Part shown: in pieces, positions 1 to 12,703 of the stretch
Layout of the letters: every line of letters begins with the position of its first letter
Position numbering within the stretch: position 1 is the stretch's first letter
Assembly (NCBI GenBank): GCA_022432975.1
Contig: CM039511.1
Coordinates: 21,354,557-21,418,556 of the forward strand
DNA length: 64,000 nt
DNA from: Begonia masoniana
Taxonomy: Eukaryota > Streptophyta > Magnoliopsida > Cucurbitales > Begoniaceae
Direction: 5' to 3'
Notes under the pieces: model-generated
What the model was told of the DNA's origin: nothing
The model's database searches: none
Seen by the model: only the letters and a program-made list of their open reading frames with translations
Program-made: the position numbers and the translations under genes

Positions 1-323
1 CAATGCATGCAAACCCATGTAGCCCGAACAGGATGACGTCGAGTGATCTGAGGGCCTTTCTTCTCTGCCCGATTATGTCATGGAACTGATAACCAAGCAT
101 AGTCGCTCGATTCTGTGAACTAATGATATTAGATTTATGAAAGAGTTGGGTTTTAGATGGTTTAGTTTTTGTCAGATGATATTTTGTCCGCGAGTCAAGT
201 TTTAAGTTCTAAGTTTCGAGAAATAAAAAAAAATAATACTGATAATGAACAAGGTGCTGAAAGTAAGAATTAAATGATTAAGAAAGTCATGAATTATGTC
301 TCGGCTCTACTGGGGTCGTTACA
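1..323 (-). mobile_element. Terminal part of an LTR, truncated by the window edge
   Basis: The integrase frame of E1 stops matching at about 324. The sequence to its left ends (plus strand) with GGGTCGTTACA, so on the minus strand it begins TGTAACGACCCC, a start or end typical of chromovirus LTRs here. The bases just inside E1 are GTAAC, a candidate TSD whose partner lies outside the window. No coding is seen in 1-286. I infer an LTR or element inserted into the E1 integrase; orientation is uncertain because both ends of such LTRs look alike. Confidence 0.5.
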
Positions 324-3163
324 GTAACACGTTCCTCAGTCTTAGCCCAACATAAAGGCGATCTACAAGATCTTCCATATAAGGCTTCATAAGGCGATAT
401 ACCAATACTGGCTTGGTAACTATTGTTGTAGACAAACTCTACCAAAAACAAATGGTTTATCCAACTATCATCAAACTCTAGAACACACGATCTCAGCATG
501 CCCTCAAGAATTTGAATAGTACATTTAGACTGACCATCTGTTTGAAGATGATGTGCTGTACTCAAATTTATCTCGGTGCCCAAAGATTTTTGAAGGGCTT
601 TCCAAAACTTTGATGTGAACCTCAGGTTTCTATCAGATACTATACTCGAGGGAACGCCGTGAAGACGAACATTGTTTTCAACATACAACTTACTTAACTT
701 TGTCAAGGAAAAGTACATTTTGACTGGAATAAAATGGGCTAACTTTGTCAATCTATCTACAATCACCCACACAACATCAAATTTTTGTAGTGTCCTTGAT
801 AATCGTGTTACAAAATCCATGGTCATCCTATCTCACTCCTACTTAGGAATAGGTAAGGGTTGCAATAACCCACCTAGTCTCTGGTCTTCAGCCTTAACCT
901 GTTGACAAGTCAAACATCGGGAAACATGTTCTGCCACATCTCGTTTCATTCTAACCCACCAATACTGACGCTTCAAGTCATGGTACATCTTAGTGCTACC
1001 TGAGTGTATAGCAAATCTGGACTTATGTGTCTCTGCTAAAACGACTTGTCTCAATTCCAAATCTTTAGACACCATAACTCGCTTTTTGAATAACAAAAAT
1101 CCATTGGAGCTGGCTTCCCAACTGTCAAATTGTTCACCAGACCGAATCTTCTCAAGTCTTTCTTTTAATTTATCATCAAATTTCTGCATGTCTATAACAC
1201 GATGAAGGAGTGTGGGGGTAGCAACCAAATTAAATACTTGAACTGTTTGACTATCTTCCTGGTAATGTAGTTCATAATCTTTTAACAAAAAACTAGAAAG
1301 AAATCCTTGAGGGTAACGACTCAAGGCATCATCTACAATATTAACCTTTTCAGGATGATACTCTAATTTAAAATCATAATCTCCCATATACTCCATCCAT
1401 CGACACTGCCGAAGATTTAGATCACGCTGCGTAAATAGATACTTTAAGCTCTTATGGTCAGAAAATATTTCAAATTTGGTTCCATACAAATAACTTCGCC
1501 AAATCTTCAGAGCAAAAATAATAGCAGCTACTTCCAAATCGTGTATAGGGTAATTTCACTCATGCGCCTTTAGCTGTTGAGATGCATATGTTATTACTTT
1601 ATCTTGCTGCATTAAAACACATCCCAAACCTACTCCTGACGCATCTGTATATACTGCATATGGTAAACTTTCATCAGGTATTGCTAAAATTAGCGCAGTA
1701 CTCAACTTCTGCTTAAGTTCTTCAAAAGCCATTTGACATTTATCATCCTAAATAAACTTTATATCTTTCCTGAATAATTGAGTCAGAGGCATATCAATAG
1801 AAGAAAATTTTTTGATGAATCGTCGATAATAACCAACCAAACCCAAGAAACTTCGTACTTCAATAACATTATTGGGTGGTTTCCATTCTAACACCACTTT
1901 GACCTTAACAGGGTCTACTGAGATGCCATTCTGAGAAACGACATGACCCAAGAACTTCACTTCTATCATCCAAAAGTTGCATTTCTCTCGTTTTGCAAAT
2001 AGCTGGTGTTCACACAACGTTTGCAAGATAATTCTTAGATGTTCCATATACTCCTCACGAGACTTAGAATATATTAAAATATCGTCAATGAATACCACCA
2101 CGAATTGATCAAGGTAAGGCTGAAGGACTCGATTCATCAAGTCCATAAAAGCTGCTGGTGCATTAGTCAGTCCGAACGGAAGCAACAAAAATTCATATTG
2201 TCCATAGCGAGTACAAAAAGCTATTTTAGTAATATCCGGTTCACGAATTTTTAATTGGTGGTAGCCAGATCTCAAATCGATTTTTGATAAGTACTTTGAT
2301 CCTCCGAGTCGGTCAAATAGATCATCAATTCTTGGTAGAGGATATTTATTTTTGACTGTCACGTGATTTAATTTGTGATAATCTATACACAACCGAAGCA
2401 AACCATCCTGCTTCTTTGTGAATAAGACAGGTGAACCCAACGGTGAAACACTGTTCTGAATAAAACCCTTTTGCAATAAATCATTTAGCTGGATTTTTAA
2501 CGCTCTCAACTCAGCAGGAGCCATGTGGAACGGAGCAGTTGAAATTGGAGCTGTGTTAGGCATTAAGTCGATACAGAACTCAATCTCTCGATTGGGTGGT
2601 AAACTAGGTAAATCGTCAGGAAAAACATCAGCGTAATCACAAACCACTGATGTATCAGAAGTTATCGTAACATAGTTGTCGCTAATAGCAAAAATATTTT
2701 CATATAGCTCCAATCTTCTCCGACCACTCAAACAAGCTCCTAAAATAGGATTAACAGGGAACATACGGGTATTACATGGATGTATCAAAACTTTTCCATC
2801 CTTCAAAGTAAGGGTTATACTTCTCCAATGACAATTAATTATTACTTTATAGATATTTAACCAATCCGTACCCAGAATCACATCAAATTGATCCATAGGC
2901 ATAACTATAAGGTCGGCAGGTAGCTCGTGCTCATTAATCACAATAGCCGCATATCGAACAATGAGATTCATCTCATGTTTCTTGTTCATAGAGATACTCA
3001 AAATAAGAGGACTATCAAGTTTTTCTATAGTTATGTCTAAAGCATGAACAGAGATGTAGAAATAAATGAATGCGTTGCTTCAGTATCAAATAAGACGTGC
3101 ATCATAGTATTAAATAAGGAAATCGTACCATCAATGACACCATGGCCAGATAGATCAAGAGGC
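324..3163 (-). pseudogene. E1 pol pseudogene (PR-RT-RH-INT, truncated)
   Basis: Minus-strand pol. The protease site at about 3085-3100 reads DTEATHSF where active enzymes have DTGATHSF. The protease C-terminus (DVILGTDWL) and a long RT stretch ([11 protein letters not shown], then FIDDILIYS) lie in 1748-3001. RNase H is interrupted by stops between 1538 and 1747 and resumes at [10 protein letters not shown]. The integrase zinc finger (H...H...CLTCQQ) precedes 839. The integrase core follows at 826 with VDRLTK and SDRNLRF, but the third acidic residue is changed: QTDGQSK replaces the usual QTDGQSE. The frame then runs into the foreign LTR at 323. Loss of the protease glycine and the integrase glutamate makes the copy non-functional. 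Confidence 0.85.
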
Positions 3164-4341
3164 TCAGACCCCTATAACTGCATAACCTTGGCCAGTCATC
3201 TTCCCCTTTCCTCTGTTGCCGCCTTCGAATCCACCCCTCGATGAACTAGGATTTTCACTAGCCATGTGATTTGAAGTCACAGCAGGAGTGGTGTTAGAAG
3301 CAAAGCTCTGTTGGTACCCAGTAGACTTTTGGAAACTAGTACCAGAGGGCTGATATTGATGCTGATAATGCTGGTCCTGACTCTGAAATCCTCTGTTACC
3401 TCCAAAACTAGGCCAACTAGGAATTGATTGGAAAGAGGTTGAATTAGTTTGAGGTTTTTGATGAGTAGGACAATCTTTTCTCAAGTGTCCAGGTTGTTCA
3501 CAAGAGTGACAAACATATGGTCCTGGACATCCACTAGAATAAGATATAGCACTAGAGGGTCCTCCAAAGTTATATTGATTTGGGCCTTCACGGTTCTTCC
3601 CCTTCTTAAAGTCCCTTTTTGTTATCTTGCTTCCCACAGGCTAATCACCTTTTTCTTTTTCTTTGTATACGCCAAATTGTTCTTCCAAATCTGCCTCAAC
3701 ATGTTGAGCAGCAGCAGCAACCACTTCAGGAAGAGAATTAAATGCAAAGCCAGACAAATGTTTGATCTTGGATCTTAAATTCATTCGAAACTTCACCAGC
3801 CTATCCACCGGGTCCATGTTATTAATATATTGAAAGAATTCCATAAACTTGGCATAATATTCTAGTATGGTAAGATTTCCCTGCTCCAAGTTGTGATACG
3901 TCATGATCATCTTCTGTCGATGTTCGTCATTGCAATAATTATCTCTGAAAAGGGTTTCGAACTGGGTCCAGGTCATATCCATAATAGGGTAGTCCAACTT
4001 CAGAGATCTCTACCAAAATTCGTCCATTTTTTCAAATTGATAGGTTAATCCAACCCAATATTATGTTGGAGCTTTCAGAGCTGTCAACTTCTTAAGAATC
4101 ACCCTTAACAAATTTTTTGCAATTTGAGGGTCATCACCACCCACAAACACTTGTAAGTTCATCTGCTCCCACGGCATAAAGTAATTCATGTGGCGATCTT
4201 CTACGTTTGATTGCCGTGTCCTTGAAATATATTATGAAGCATGTCTCTCAGAGCAATAAGTGGATCAGTGGGGTGCGATTTAACCGATTGCGTAGTAGGT
4301 GCTGCAGGGGTACAGTTCCTAGAGACTCTTCTTGGGGGCAT
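3164..4341 (-). pseudogene. E1 gag pseudogene
   Basis: The start codon is the ATG at 4339-4341 on the minus strand, giving MPPRRVSRNCTPAAP, a common N-terminus of plant gypsy gag. The capsid-type retrotransposon gag domain follows at 3641-3997 (FETLFRDNYCNDEHRQKM..., LEYYAKFMEFFQYI). After a stop, a Q/S/F-rich linker and one CCHC zinc knuckle (CHSCEQPGHLRKDCP, about 3468-3511) follow. Stops near 4200 and 3640 break the frame. Gag would form the virus-like particle and bind the genomic RNA. Confidence 0.8.
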
Positions 4342-4483
4342 TTTCATAAATCTGAAAAATAATTTAATTCTGAGGTTAAAATACGTCTTTTTGTACACTA
4401 ATAATTCTTGTATATCATCACATCATCTATCTTAAAAGTGTCACTTTTCAAGATGGGAACCTGGGCTCTGCTATCAAATTTTC

Positions 4484-6140
4484 TGTCACGTCCCTAAATG
4501 GGACTCGAAACAGAACGAGGGGCGACCGACCCAAAAATTGGGTCAACCGTCCGACTCTTAATCTTATTTTCTCAGGAAACGTAGCGGAAAAATTTTATAA
4601 TTGAATATAAAGCCCGGGCCCAAAACAGTTGTATTAAAACTGGTCCAACGAGTGATACTAAATAATATGATGATATAAGTCCAAATAAATTACAGTGTGC
4701 AGTAAACAAATAAAGCTTACACGTTTTCAATAAATATCCAACCTTAAAATTTAAAATGAGTCTTCCAAGGAAAAATTATTTATTTAAAGACTTATTGCCT
4801 CTGATCCGGTAACTAAAGCTCTTCTTGATTAGATCTTGAAAAATAGTAGTCGTTTGGGGTGAGTCGACTAAACTCAATAGGCATAGAATTTATTTCCGGC
4901 AGCAAAAAATATGTATGCTTATGTTCAACAATTTATTACATTTTATGAAAGAGATTAAAAACATCGACGCTCAGCGTTCGTCGCCATGATTTAAAAACAT
5001 CGACTATCTGTGGTCGCACGCCAAAATTACCCTGATCAGGTTTAGGATTTTGCACCCAAGGACACGGCTCATACAATTATCCTATTACTTCTAGTTAAAA
5101 TTGCAGTTTACATCAATTGATAAAAATATGCAATTGATAAAAATGAATGTGAGTAAAACAATGGCATAAAATTAGATAGATATTTTATGTTTTAAATATA
5201 TTTAACCGAAAATAAAATAAACCATACCTCAAGTAAACTTACAACAGGTCAGAACTCAATATATCAACTGGTTCAAATTTCAAGACTCCAAATATTCATT
5301 TAATAGTTGGGTACCTATCCAAAATAATATTGGAAAAATTTGGGTTAAAATTTGTATCTTAAATTCTCAACTTTCTTTTCTTTAAAAAATCCATTTATTT
5401 TCTGCCAAAATATAGTCAAATCTCAGTCCAAAGAAAGTTAGATCGCGGTCCAGCTAGAGTCTAACTCACACCCATGTCAGAATCCTTTATAAAAACTCTC
5501 ATTCAATAGTCATTCTACTATTTCAGAATAATAAATGGTTTTTCCAAAACCCAAGATTCTATCATTTATTTCAACCAATATTTACAAAGAGTAAAGCTAT
5601 AACTTTCCAACTCAAAAATTTGATATACTCAACGGAACCAAAAATGTCATTAACAGTGAGTAAACGTAGACCGAATACCTTTAGCTTGCAGCTCCCGAAA
5701 CCAAAGCTCCAAGTAAAATATTCCACTCTACCCGATTACAACAACAACAAGGAAAAATGAGATCGAGGAGAGCTGGAGAGAGAGGGATGGTGTTTTCTAC
5801 TGAAAGGCTTCACATAAGAAATTTATTAAAGAATAGAAAGAGAGATGAGTGAAAACTAAGGGTCTGGGAGGGAGCGTTGATAGGAAACAAGTTTATGGAG
5901 AGAGAGAGAGAGAGAGATAGAAGGATGACGAAATCAGGAGGAGCAGAAACCTCCATTCTTTAAAGAGAGGGAGAGACAGAGACAGAGAGGAAGGTGAGGA
6001 TTTAAAGGAGAAATGAAATAATGGAAATAATGAGGGAGATATGTGAAAATCAATGTCTGGTAGGGAAGCTTTGACAGAAGATGGTTCGGGGAAATAAAAG
6101 GGAGAGGTAGACGGAAAGACAGAGAGGGAGGTGAGCATTT
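4484..6140 (-). repeat. E1 5' LTR and promoter/leader region (outer edge not located)
   Basis: The LTR border at 4484 (TGTCACGTCCC on plus; ...GGGACGTGACA in coding sense) abuts the primer binding site. No coding is seen. The 5750-6140 stretch is purine-rich on plus, so pyrimidine-rich in coding sense, resembling the CT-rich leader found about 400-500 bp inside the start of the other LTRs here. By that analogy the LTR may continue past 6140 and be split by E2 at 6363/12373. I could not find its outer TG or a second LTR copy. Confidence 0.45.
5899..5917. repeat. (GA)n microsatellite
   Basis: About nine GA units inside the purine-rich stretch of the E1 LTR. Apparent reading frames across it are artefacts. 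Confidence 0.8.
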
Positions 6141-6363
6141 AATAAGAGAAGAAATTTTTTCTACTCCTTTGACGTGTTGCTCCCCACTTCAGATAATGGG
6201 TCTCACAGAGCCCCTGTTTGGAGCTCTGATCAGAAACTCTTGAGCGTCGCCGGTCTGTCATTCATTCAGATTATCACAGCGAACGCTCACACCTTTCCTC
6301 AATCGTTAAAGGCGCTGTCGGCCAATTTGATTACACAAAAACCATCGAGTTTTAGGTTCTTCC

Positions 6364-6581
6364 TGTGTCTACTGTAGTTCTTTGGTTTAGTTTAAATTGA
6401 ATTCTTTTATAGTTACATTTTTTGTGACACTTTCACTTGTAAAAAACACTCTCCCATGTCCTATACTGATTGTACAGAGAAGGTGAATGAAATCATTTAG
6501 TCTTAGCCGTCATTTCTTCATCTTTTTTCTTCTCCGGCTATCGACCTCTCTGGAATACTTCGACTGAATCAAATCTTAACA
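6364..6581 (+). repeat. E2 5' LTR
   Basis: Aligns by eye with 12150-12372 over most of its length (shared CTTTGGTTTAGTTTAAATTG, CTTCTCCGGCTATCGA). It ends ...CTTAACA directly before the primer binding site. Confidence 0.88.
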
Positions 6582-6600
6582 TCGTATAGAGCCAAATAGA

Positions 6601-7490
6601 TGGCTTTTTCTAGCTCCACCATTCCTTCTTCCCCTTCAGCCTCTCCCTCCCTCTCTTTACCTCCATTTCCGTCCTTAAATCAATCGTTAACCATAAAATT
6701 GAACCACACCAACTACCTCATTTAGAAATCTTAGCTTTTCCATGTCGCTACTGCAAATGGTGTCAACAAACTTCTGGATGGGTCTCTTCCCCCACCTCCT
6801 CAATTCATCAACTCATCATCATCTCAGAGTAATCCCAATTTAAATATCTGGGCAAGAGATAATGTTCTAGCATTGAGTTGATTTTTTCATCGATCTCCGA
6901 AGATATGCTTCCCCAGATCGTATCCCTCACAAAGGCCAGCGACGTCTGGGCAGCTCTTGCTCGTCTCTTTGCCTCCTCCTCGCTGGCAAAAATCACTGAA
7001 CTCCGAAGTCAACTACATTCAATTTTGAAAGCTCAGGCGTATATCCAGAAAATCACAAACTTATGGAATACACTGATAGAAATTGGCGAGCCAGTGTGTT
7101 ACCGGGATCAAATGATATATTTTCTTAGCAGTTTGGGAAGTGACTACGGTGCCTTCATTGTTTCAATCACGAACAGATCGGACGAACCCTCCCTGGACGA
7201 GATTCACAGCCTCTTGTGGAGTTTCGACTTTCTTCTGGAAAAATGAAACTCCCCTGTTCTCCTCTCTTCGGCCAGTCAAATATAGGCTCATGCTGCAAAC
7301 TTGCGACCTGTTTCTCAGAGGTGGAGCCCCCATTTTCCGTTGCCGATTTCATTTCTGCATCAACCATCGTCTGGGTTAAATCTGAATGGAGTCAGATCTT
7401 CCCTCTAGCGAGCTCCCAGACTGGTCAAATTTAAGTCCCGATGCCAAATTTGCCAGAAGCTGGGCCATTATGCGTTGGCCTGCTATCAGA
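6601..7490 (+). pseudogene. E2 gag pseudogene (UBN2-type copia gag)
   Basis: Starts at ATG 6601 with an S/P-rich N-terminus leading to LTIKLNHTNYLI, the usual start of copia gag. A stop replaces the tryptophan that normally follows. After a frameshift the UBN2-type capsid region reads at 6878-7246 (SDVWAALARLFASSSLAKITELRS...). A CCHC knuckle CQICQKLGHYALACY lies at about 7440-7485 in a third frame. At least one stop and two frameshifts make it non-functional. Confidence 0.8.
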
Positions 7491-10400
7491 GGTTAAATCT
7501 GTCTTACAGGCTGCCTGCCCCAGCCCACCAGCACTTCAACATGACCCAACCCAGCCCTAACGGCCCAACAGCTAATCTAACTCTTTTCCCTTCCAACCCG
7601 AACCCGCCCAACCCTAATCTCTCATACCAACCAACCCAGCCCATTCCCGATCCCCTCCATAACCTGACCCAATCACTATCTGTTTTTCCAAACTATCCAC
7701 CTGCTCATTTAGCAAACCTTTCTGAAGCCCACCCACAAGCCCTCTTAACCTATTCTTCTTCGTTCATTGGCACCGAGAACAGACACCCTTTGCTGCCGAC
7801 ATTTTGCCAACACCAACCGTTAACCACTCTTCGGCGCGCTGGATTTTGGACTCAGGTGCGACGCACCATTTTACTCCATACACTTAAGCTCTTCATCATC
7901 CCCAACCCTATACGGGTTCCTCTCAAGTTGCTACAGCTGAAGGTAATCTCCTCCCAATCTCTCACCTTTGTTCTGTTATAATTCCTACACCCTCTCAGCC
8001 TTTGAAATTGCATACGGTCTGCCACACCCTTTTATCTCTCACAATCTTATTAGTGTTCAGCAACTGTGTAAAGACAATTCTGCTTACATTGAATTTCATC
8101 CTACTTTCTTCTGTGTCAAGGATCGGAGATCCCATTAGCCTCTGATTCATGCTTCCCTCGTTGATGTGCTCTACCAGTTTCCACCAATCCAAGCGGTTCG
8201 TGCTCTCCATGCTGTTCTGCCTTCACAGTCCAGTGATATCTCTTTTTGGCACAATCGTTTAGGGCATCCATCCTCCTCTGTTTTGTAGTGTGTACTCCAC
8301 TCTTGTAATATTTTGTGTACAAAAAAATCTCTGTCACATGTCTGTATTTCTTGTCCGATGAGTAAATCTGATGTGCCCCATAGGCCCATTACTAGGTCCC
8401 AAACCAAGGCGCAACCCATAATCGAGGCCCATGACACTTATAACTTGTTTACTAATTACTTTATCTTTTTTTGTAGGTGATGGACTTTTTGAAGGCTTGG
8501 AGTGGACACCTAGCTATCACGACAAGGAGCAACCTCTTCACATCATTGCTTGGGATGTTCAGAATAAAGATTACACTTGAGCAGTAGCTGGAGCATAAGA
8601 AACAGAAGTTTGTCTTCTCAGGGACAAATTTTGTAATTTTTATTTTTTGTTCGTTATTTTCTTCAACAAACATTAGACTTATGTTTTGACAAGACCATTG
8701 GCCTTAAGCATGTATGGGTAGCTAACTTGGGTTCAAGTAAGCCATTTTGATGGGGGAGGCCTAACTCAATGGAAGACAAAACATGAAGTGGGAGCATGGA
8801 GGAGCGGCTAAAAGAGGGAGTGACCCAATTGCACAATTGAGCTTCAAACACCTTTATGGACTTGGATTTATGACTTGGCACCAAAGGACAATTGTTGGTG
8901 GAGGCATGGATGGATGACATGGCACAAGGAGGAGCATTGGATGGCTACTACATGGCTTGGAGTGTTGTCATAATGGAAGAAGCACAATTCAATCTTGGTC
9001 GCCGCCCATCATCATTTTCATCCTATGGCTCACATTTAAACTTGCAAACCCTAGCTACCCTAGGATCTCTATTTAAGCATGACTCTTGGCCATTGTATGG
9101 GTCTTTTACTGAAGTTAATATATTGAGGTATTTCATTTTAGACAAGTCGTCTTCATGGTGCCATTGGATTCTACCGGGTTGGTGCCAAGGTAGGTATCGG
9201 TTTGCTCAAACCGATTGGAGAGAACCTCCATTGTTTCTAAGCTTGTGGTGGCTTGAAAACTCTTACTCCCTCATTCTAATTCAAGTCACCTTAGTGATGG
9301 ATTCATAAAAGGAGGTCACACCATTTCCAAAGACCAGTCTTCTTCCTTGGAAGAAGCATTAGCCGAGAGGTAACTCAATACCTCTATCGGCCGGTTCAAG
9401 GTTTTATCATTTTCTTGCATTTTCTCCATAGAATGCTATAACCACTTCAAATGTACTTCATCTTCCATCTCTTAGCTTCATTTCATCTGAAGAAATTGTT
9501 TCCATTCGAACACTTTAACGCTTCTAATTCTGCTCATACATTTTATTGCTCTTGGGTTAGCCGACCAATGAGCAATCCTTACTCTTTGGGTAATAACTCG
9601 CTCATTTTCAGGTCGTTACCCATCAAAATCTCATCATTTACCATTCAAAAACTCTATTTTGCATGCTGTTTCTCCTTTTGATATTGCACACATGGATGTC
9701 TGGGGTCCTTTACCCATTAATTCAACTACTGGTGTTCGTTATTTTCTTCTTGTTGTGGATGATTGTACTCATTTTACGTGGTTGTTTCCTTTAAAACTAA
9801 AGAGTGACGTTCACACTACGTTTGTACATTTTCACAAGTTCATTCTTACTCAATTTGGCATCAATATTAAAATCGTACAATCTGATGGGGGTGGAGAATT
9901 CAAATCCCTCTCCTCTTCCTTTAAGGCCCCGGGTATAATTCATCGTATATCATGTCCTTCCACACCGAATAAAAATGGTCGGGTCGAGTGAAAAAATCGC
10001 CATGTCGTCGAAACTGGACTTGCATTATTGTTTCATTCATTCGTCCCTCAACACTTATGGCCTTTTTCATTTGCCACAGCAACCAACTTGATCAATCTCC
10101 TCCCTACACCTCTCTTACACAACAAATTATTGTTTGAATGTCTGTTTAACTCTATTCTGGACTATTCGTCCTGCCCGTTCAACTATCATAAGTTACAACC
10201 TCGCTCAATTCCGTGTGTCTATCTCGAGCTCTCAATAGAAAGGTTTTTTATGCCTTGATTCCTAGTCCAACAAGATTTACACTTCCAGGCATGTCACTTT
10301 CATGGAGTCCATTTTTCCATTCTCAAATCTACCAAAATCCAACTATTCATCCCCTCCTTTCTCCATAACTATCCCCTGCCTTCCCCTTCCACCCCTTCAA

Positions 10401-12135
10401 CCAAACCCCACTCCCTCTTCCCCATCCATTACATCTAACCATTCTGTTCTCACCACTCCACCAAATCAACTTTCTCTTTTCCAAATTCCTGCAAGCTCTT
10501 CCTCCGATTCCCCCCTCTCATTCCAATACCCATAAATGTCCACCCTATGAGAACTCGAGCTAAGGATGGCATCTTCAGACCAAAGGCCTTTTCTACCGAC
10601 ATACAAATGGAACCAAAAACCTTCCTCCAAGCATCAAAATCTCCTCATTGGCTCAATGCCATGCAAGAAGAGATTTTAGCATTAAAGGCGATAAACACAT
10701 GGACTTTGGTTTCTCTTGCTCCCAGAGCAAAAATCATTGGATCAAAATGGGTTTTTAAGGTTAAGTTAGACTCTGATGGTTCCATTAACAGATATAAAGC
10801 TCGTCTAGTTGCAAAAGGGTACGACCAAACCAAAGGCATCGATTACGACGAAACCTTTAGCCCAGTTGTAAAACCCACCTCTGTCCATACGACCTTGTCC
10901 TTAGCAGTATCCTTTGGCTGAATCATCAGGCAGTTAGACATAAGCAATGCTTTCTTAGACGAGGATTTAACTGAGACCATCTTTATGCAGCAGCCTCCTG
11001 GTTTTATCAGTCCGTTACATCCCTCAACCGTCTGCCTGCTCCATAAATCTCTCTACGGTGTCAAATAGTCTCCTCGCGCCTGGTATACTAAGCTACACAA
11101 TGCTATCACCGATTGGAGCTTCTCGACTTCAATATCCGATTCATCCCTATTTGTGTGGCATACGAAGTCCTTCATTTTGATCATGCTCGTTTATGTTGAT
11201 GATATTATCCTGATTGGCAACTCTACTGCTCATATGGACAGACTAGTAGCTTATCTGCACTCACACTTTAAACTTCGGGATCTTGGACCTTTGTCATACT
11301 TTCTTGAGATCTCAGTCACCCACAGTCTAGCAGGTATGACTCTTTCACAATCTCGCTATATATCAGAATTACTTCAACGAGCAAATATGGAAACTTGCAA
11401 CCCAGTTCCCACTCCAATGGTTGCTGGACCTATCTTATCCTAGAAATTGGGCACCCCACCATGTGATGACTATCTTTATCGAAGCATTGTTGGTGACTTA
11501 CAGTATTGTTGTTTGACTAGACAAGACATTGCCCTTATCGTAAACAAAGTCTCTTAATTTATGCACGCGCCCTCAGATACTCATTGGCAAGCTGTCAAAC
11601 GGATTCTTCGATACCTTAAAGGTACATCATCTCTCGGCATCTTGTTTTTGCCCTCTCAAAACTGCAACTTAACATGCTATACCGATGCGGATTAGGCTTC
11701 TTGTTCAAATGATAGAAAGATCACATGTGGTTTTTGTACATTTCTGGGCACCAACCTCATCTCTTGGTATTCAGCTAAACAAAAAGTAGTTTCATGCTCT
11801 AGCACGGAATCAGAGTATCGCAGTGTAGCAAATACTATAGCCAAAGTGCTGTGGATTCAATCATTATTAGGAGAATTAAGTGTTATCTCCACAGAGGTAC
11901 CTCTCATCCTTTGTGACAATTTGAGTGCCACGTATCTCGCTTCCAATCCGGTACTCTACTCAAAATCAAAACATGTCAAGATTGATTTTCATTTTGTTCG
12001 AGAGAAGGTACTTAATAAACTTTTATTAGTTCGGTTTACACCATCAGCAAAATAACTAGTCGATGCCTTAACAAAACCTCTTCCACCGTCCAAGTTTGAG
12101 ATCTTCATCTGTAAGATTTTTGGCCTACGACTTTG
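7491..12135 (+). pseudogene. E2 pol pseudogene (PR-INT-RT-RH)
   Basis: Copia pol in pieces. The protease active site (ILDSGATHHFTPY) is near 7840-7880. The GAG-pre-integrase motif (FWHNRLGHPSSSVL) is near 8240-8285. S1 then interrupts. The integrase core resumes at 9659 (HMDVWGPLP; QSDGGGEF; CPSTPNKNGRVE). RT runs from 10547 (MRTRAKDGIF..., SKWVFKVK, YKARLVAKGY) to about 11443, with an intact YVDD at about 11188. RNase H (YTDAD, SSTESEY) is at 11680-12120. In-frame stops occur at about 9990, 10919, 11067, 11441, 11555 and 11694. Confidence 0.85.
8369..9625. mobile_element. S1: probable solo LTR inserted in E2 pol
   Basis: Interrupts E2 between the GAG-pre-integrase region and the integrase core. 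The insert begins TGATGTGCCCC and ends TTACCCATCA (TG...CA). It is flanked by AAATC at 8364-8368 and 9626-9630. At 1257 bp it has no retrotransposon coding, no primer binding site and no internal region, so a solo LTR is the best explanation. The frame at 8892-9308 has no recognisable domain. Its family is not represented elsewhere in the window. Confidence 0.7.
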
Positions 12136-12149
12136 ATATTGAGAGGGGA

Positions 12150-12372
12150 TGTTAATGTATCTACTTCTTTGGTTTAGTTTAAATTGTATTCTCTTTTAGT
12201 TACATTTCTTGCCAACTGTTGCTGACACTTTCACTTGTACAAAACACTCTCCTCTGATTGTATGAAGAAGGTGAATGAAATCATTTCGTCTTAGTCGCCA
12301 TTTCTTCATCTTCTTTCTTCTCCGGCTATCGATCTCTTCGAAATACTTCGTCGATTGAATCAAATCTTAATG
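12150..12372 (+). repeat. E2 3' LTR
   Basis: Starts TGTTAATGTATC right after the polypurine tract and ends ...CTTAATG, a mutated CA, just before the TSD CTTCC. Diverged from the 5' LTR by many substitutions and small indels, so the insertion is old. Confidence 0.88.
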
Positions 12373-12377
12373 CTTCC

Positions 12378-12688
12378 TCCGACACTCCGATCTGCTTTAG
12401 CCTCACCGATCGCCCACTCTGTTTTTTTTGGGAGAAGGAAGAAGTTGCTCTCATCAAAAGAGAGCAATCCACTAGTATTTTTTGATATGTTCTTCGTCGA
12501 ACATTGAAAGTGAAATTAAAAGGTAGTATAAAGTTGATAACTTTATTTTTATTGGAAATATTCGGACTCTGATTCTTTTGTCTCAATGGAATATTTCTAG
12601 GATATCTTGAATTTCTAAGTTCTGGGGTGATTAATTGATCAGAAATATCTATTTATTTTGGTGAATCTATTGGTTCATATTATTGTTT
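12378..12688. other. Unassigned spacer between E2 and the E0 gag
   Basis: About 310 bp without recognisable coding. It should contain the right flank of the E2 insertion site and possibly the 5' LTR of E0, but I cannot match it to the 3' LTR of E0 at about 62.7-63.0 kb. A degenerate primer-binding-like string (TGATATCAG) is at about 12691, just before the E0 gag. Confidence 0.4.
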
Positions 12689-12703
12689 TGATATCAGTTT
12701 CTA

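Larger units (their letters stand above)
324..4483 (-). mobile_element. E1: decayed Ty3/gypsy element, internal region
   Basis: Minus-strand internal region reading, from right to left, primer binding site, gag, zinc knuckle, protease, RT, RNase H, integrase. The primer binding site lies next to the LTR at about 4464-4478 and is a mutated tRNA-Met type (TTTGATAGCAGAGCC in coding sense). The frame is broken by several stops and frameshifts and the integrase C-terminus is cut off at 324 by another insertion. The element is dead. The RT/integrase style (FIDD motif, GRxCRSPL motif) fits the Del/Tekay-like chromovirus group, but the chromodomain that would prove this is lost. Confidence 0.85.
6364..12372 (+). 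mobile_element. E2: decayed Ty1/copia retrotransposon
   Basis: Complete but decayed copia element. It has two LTRs of about 220 bp (6364-6581 and 12150-12372), a mutated primer binding site (TCGTATAGAGCC at 6582-6593), a polypurine tract (TTGAGAGGGGA, 12139-12149), and the order gag, protease, integrase, RT, RNase H, which is diagnostic of Ty1/copia. It is flanked by CTTCC at 6359-6363 and at 12373-12377, a 5-bp TSD. The final CA of the 3' LTR has become TG. About half a dozen stops plus a 1.26 kb insertion (S1) inactivate it. Confidence 0.92.

Noticed and set aside
8892..9308. 138-residue ORF as a possible host gene
   Set aside because: No domain, no relatives recognised, and it lies inside a TG...CA insert with TSDs (S1).
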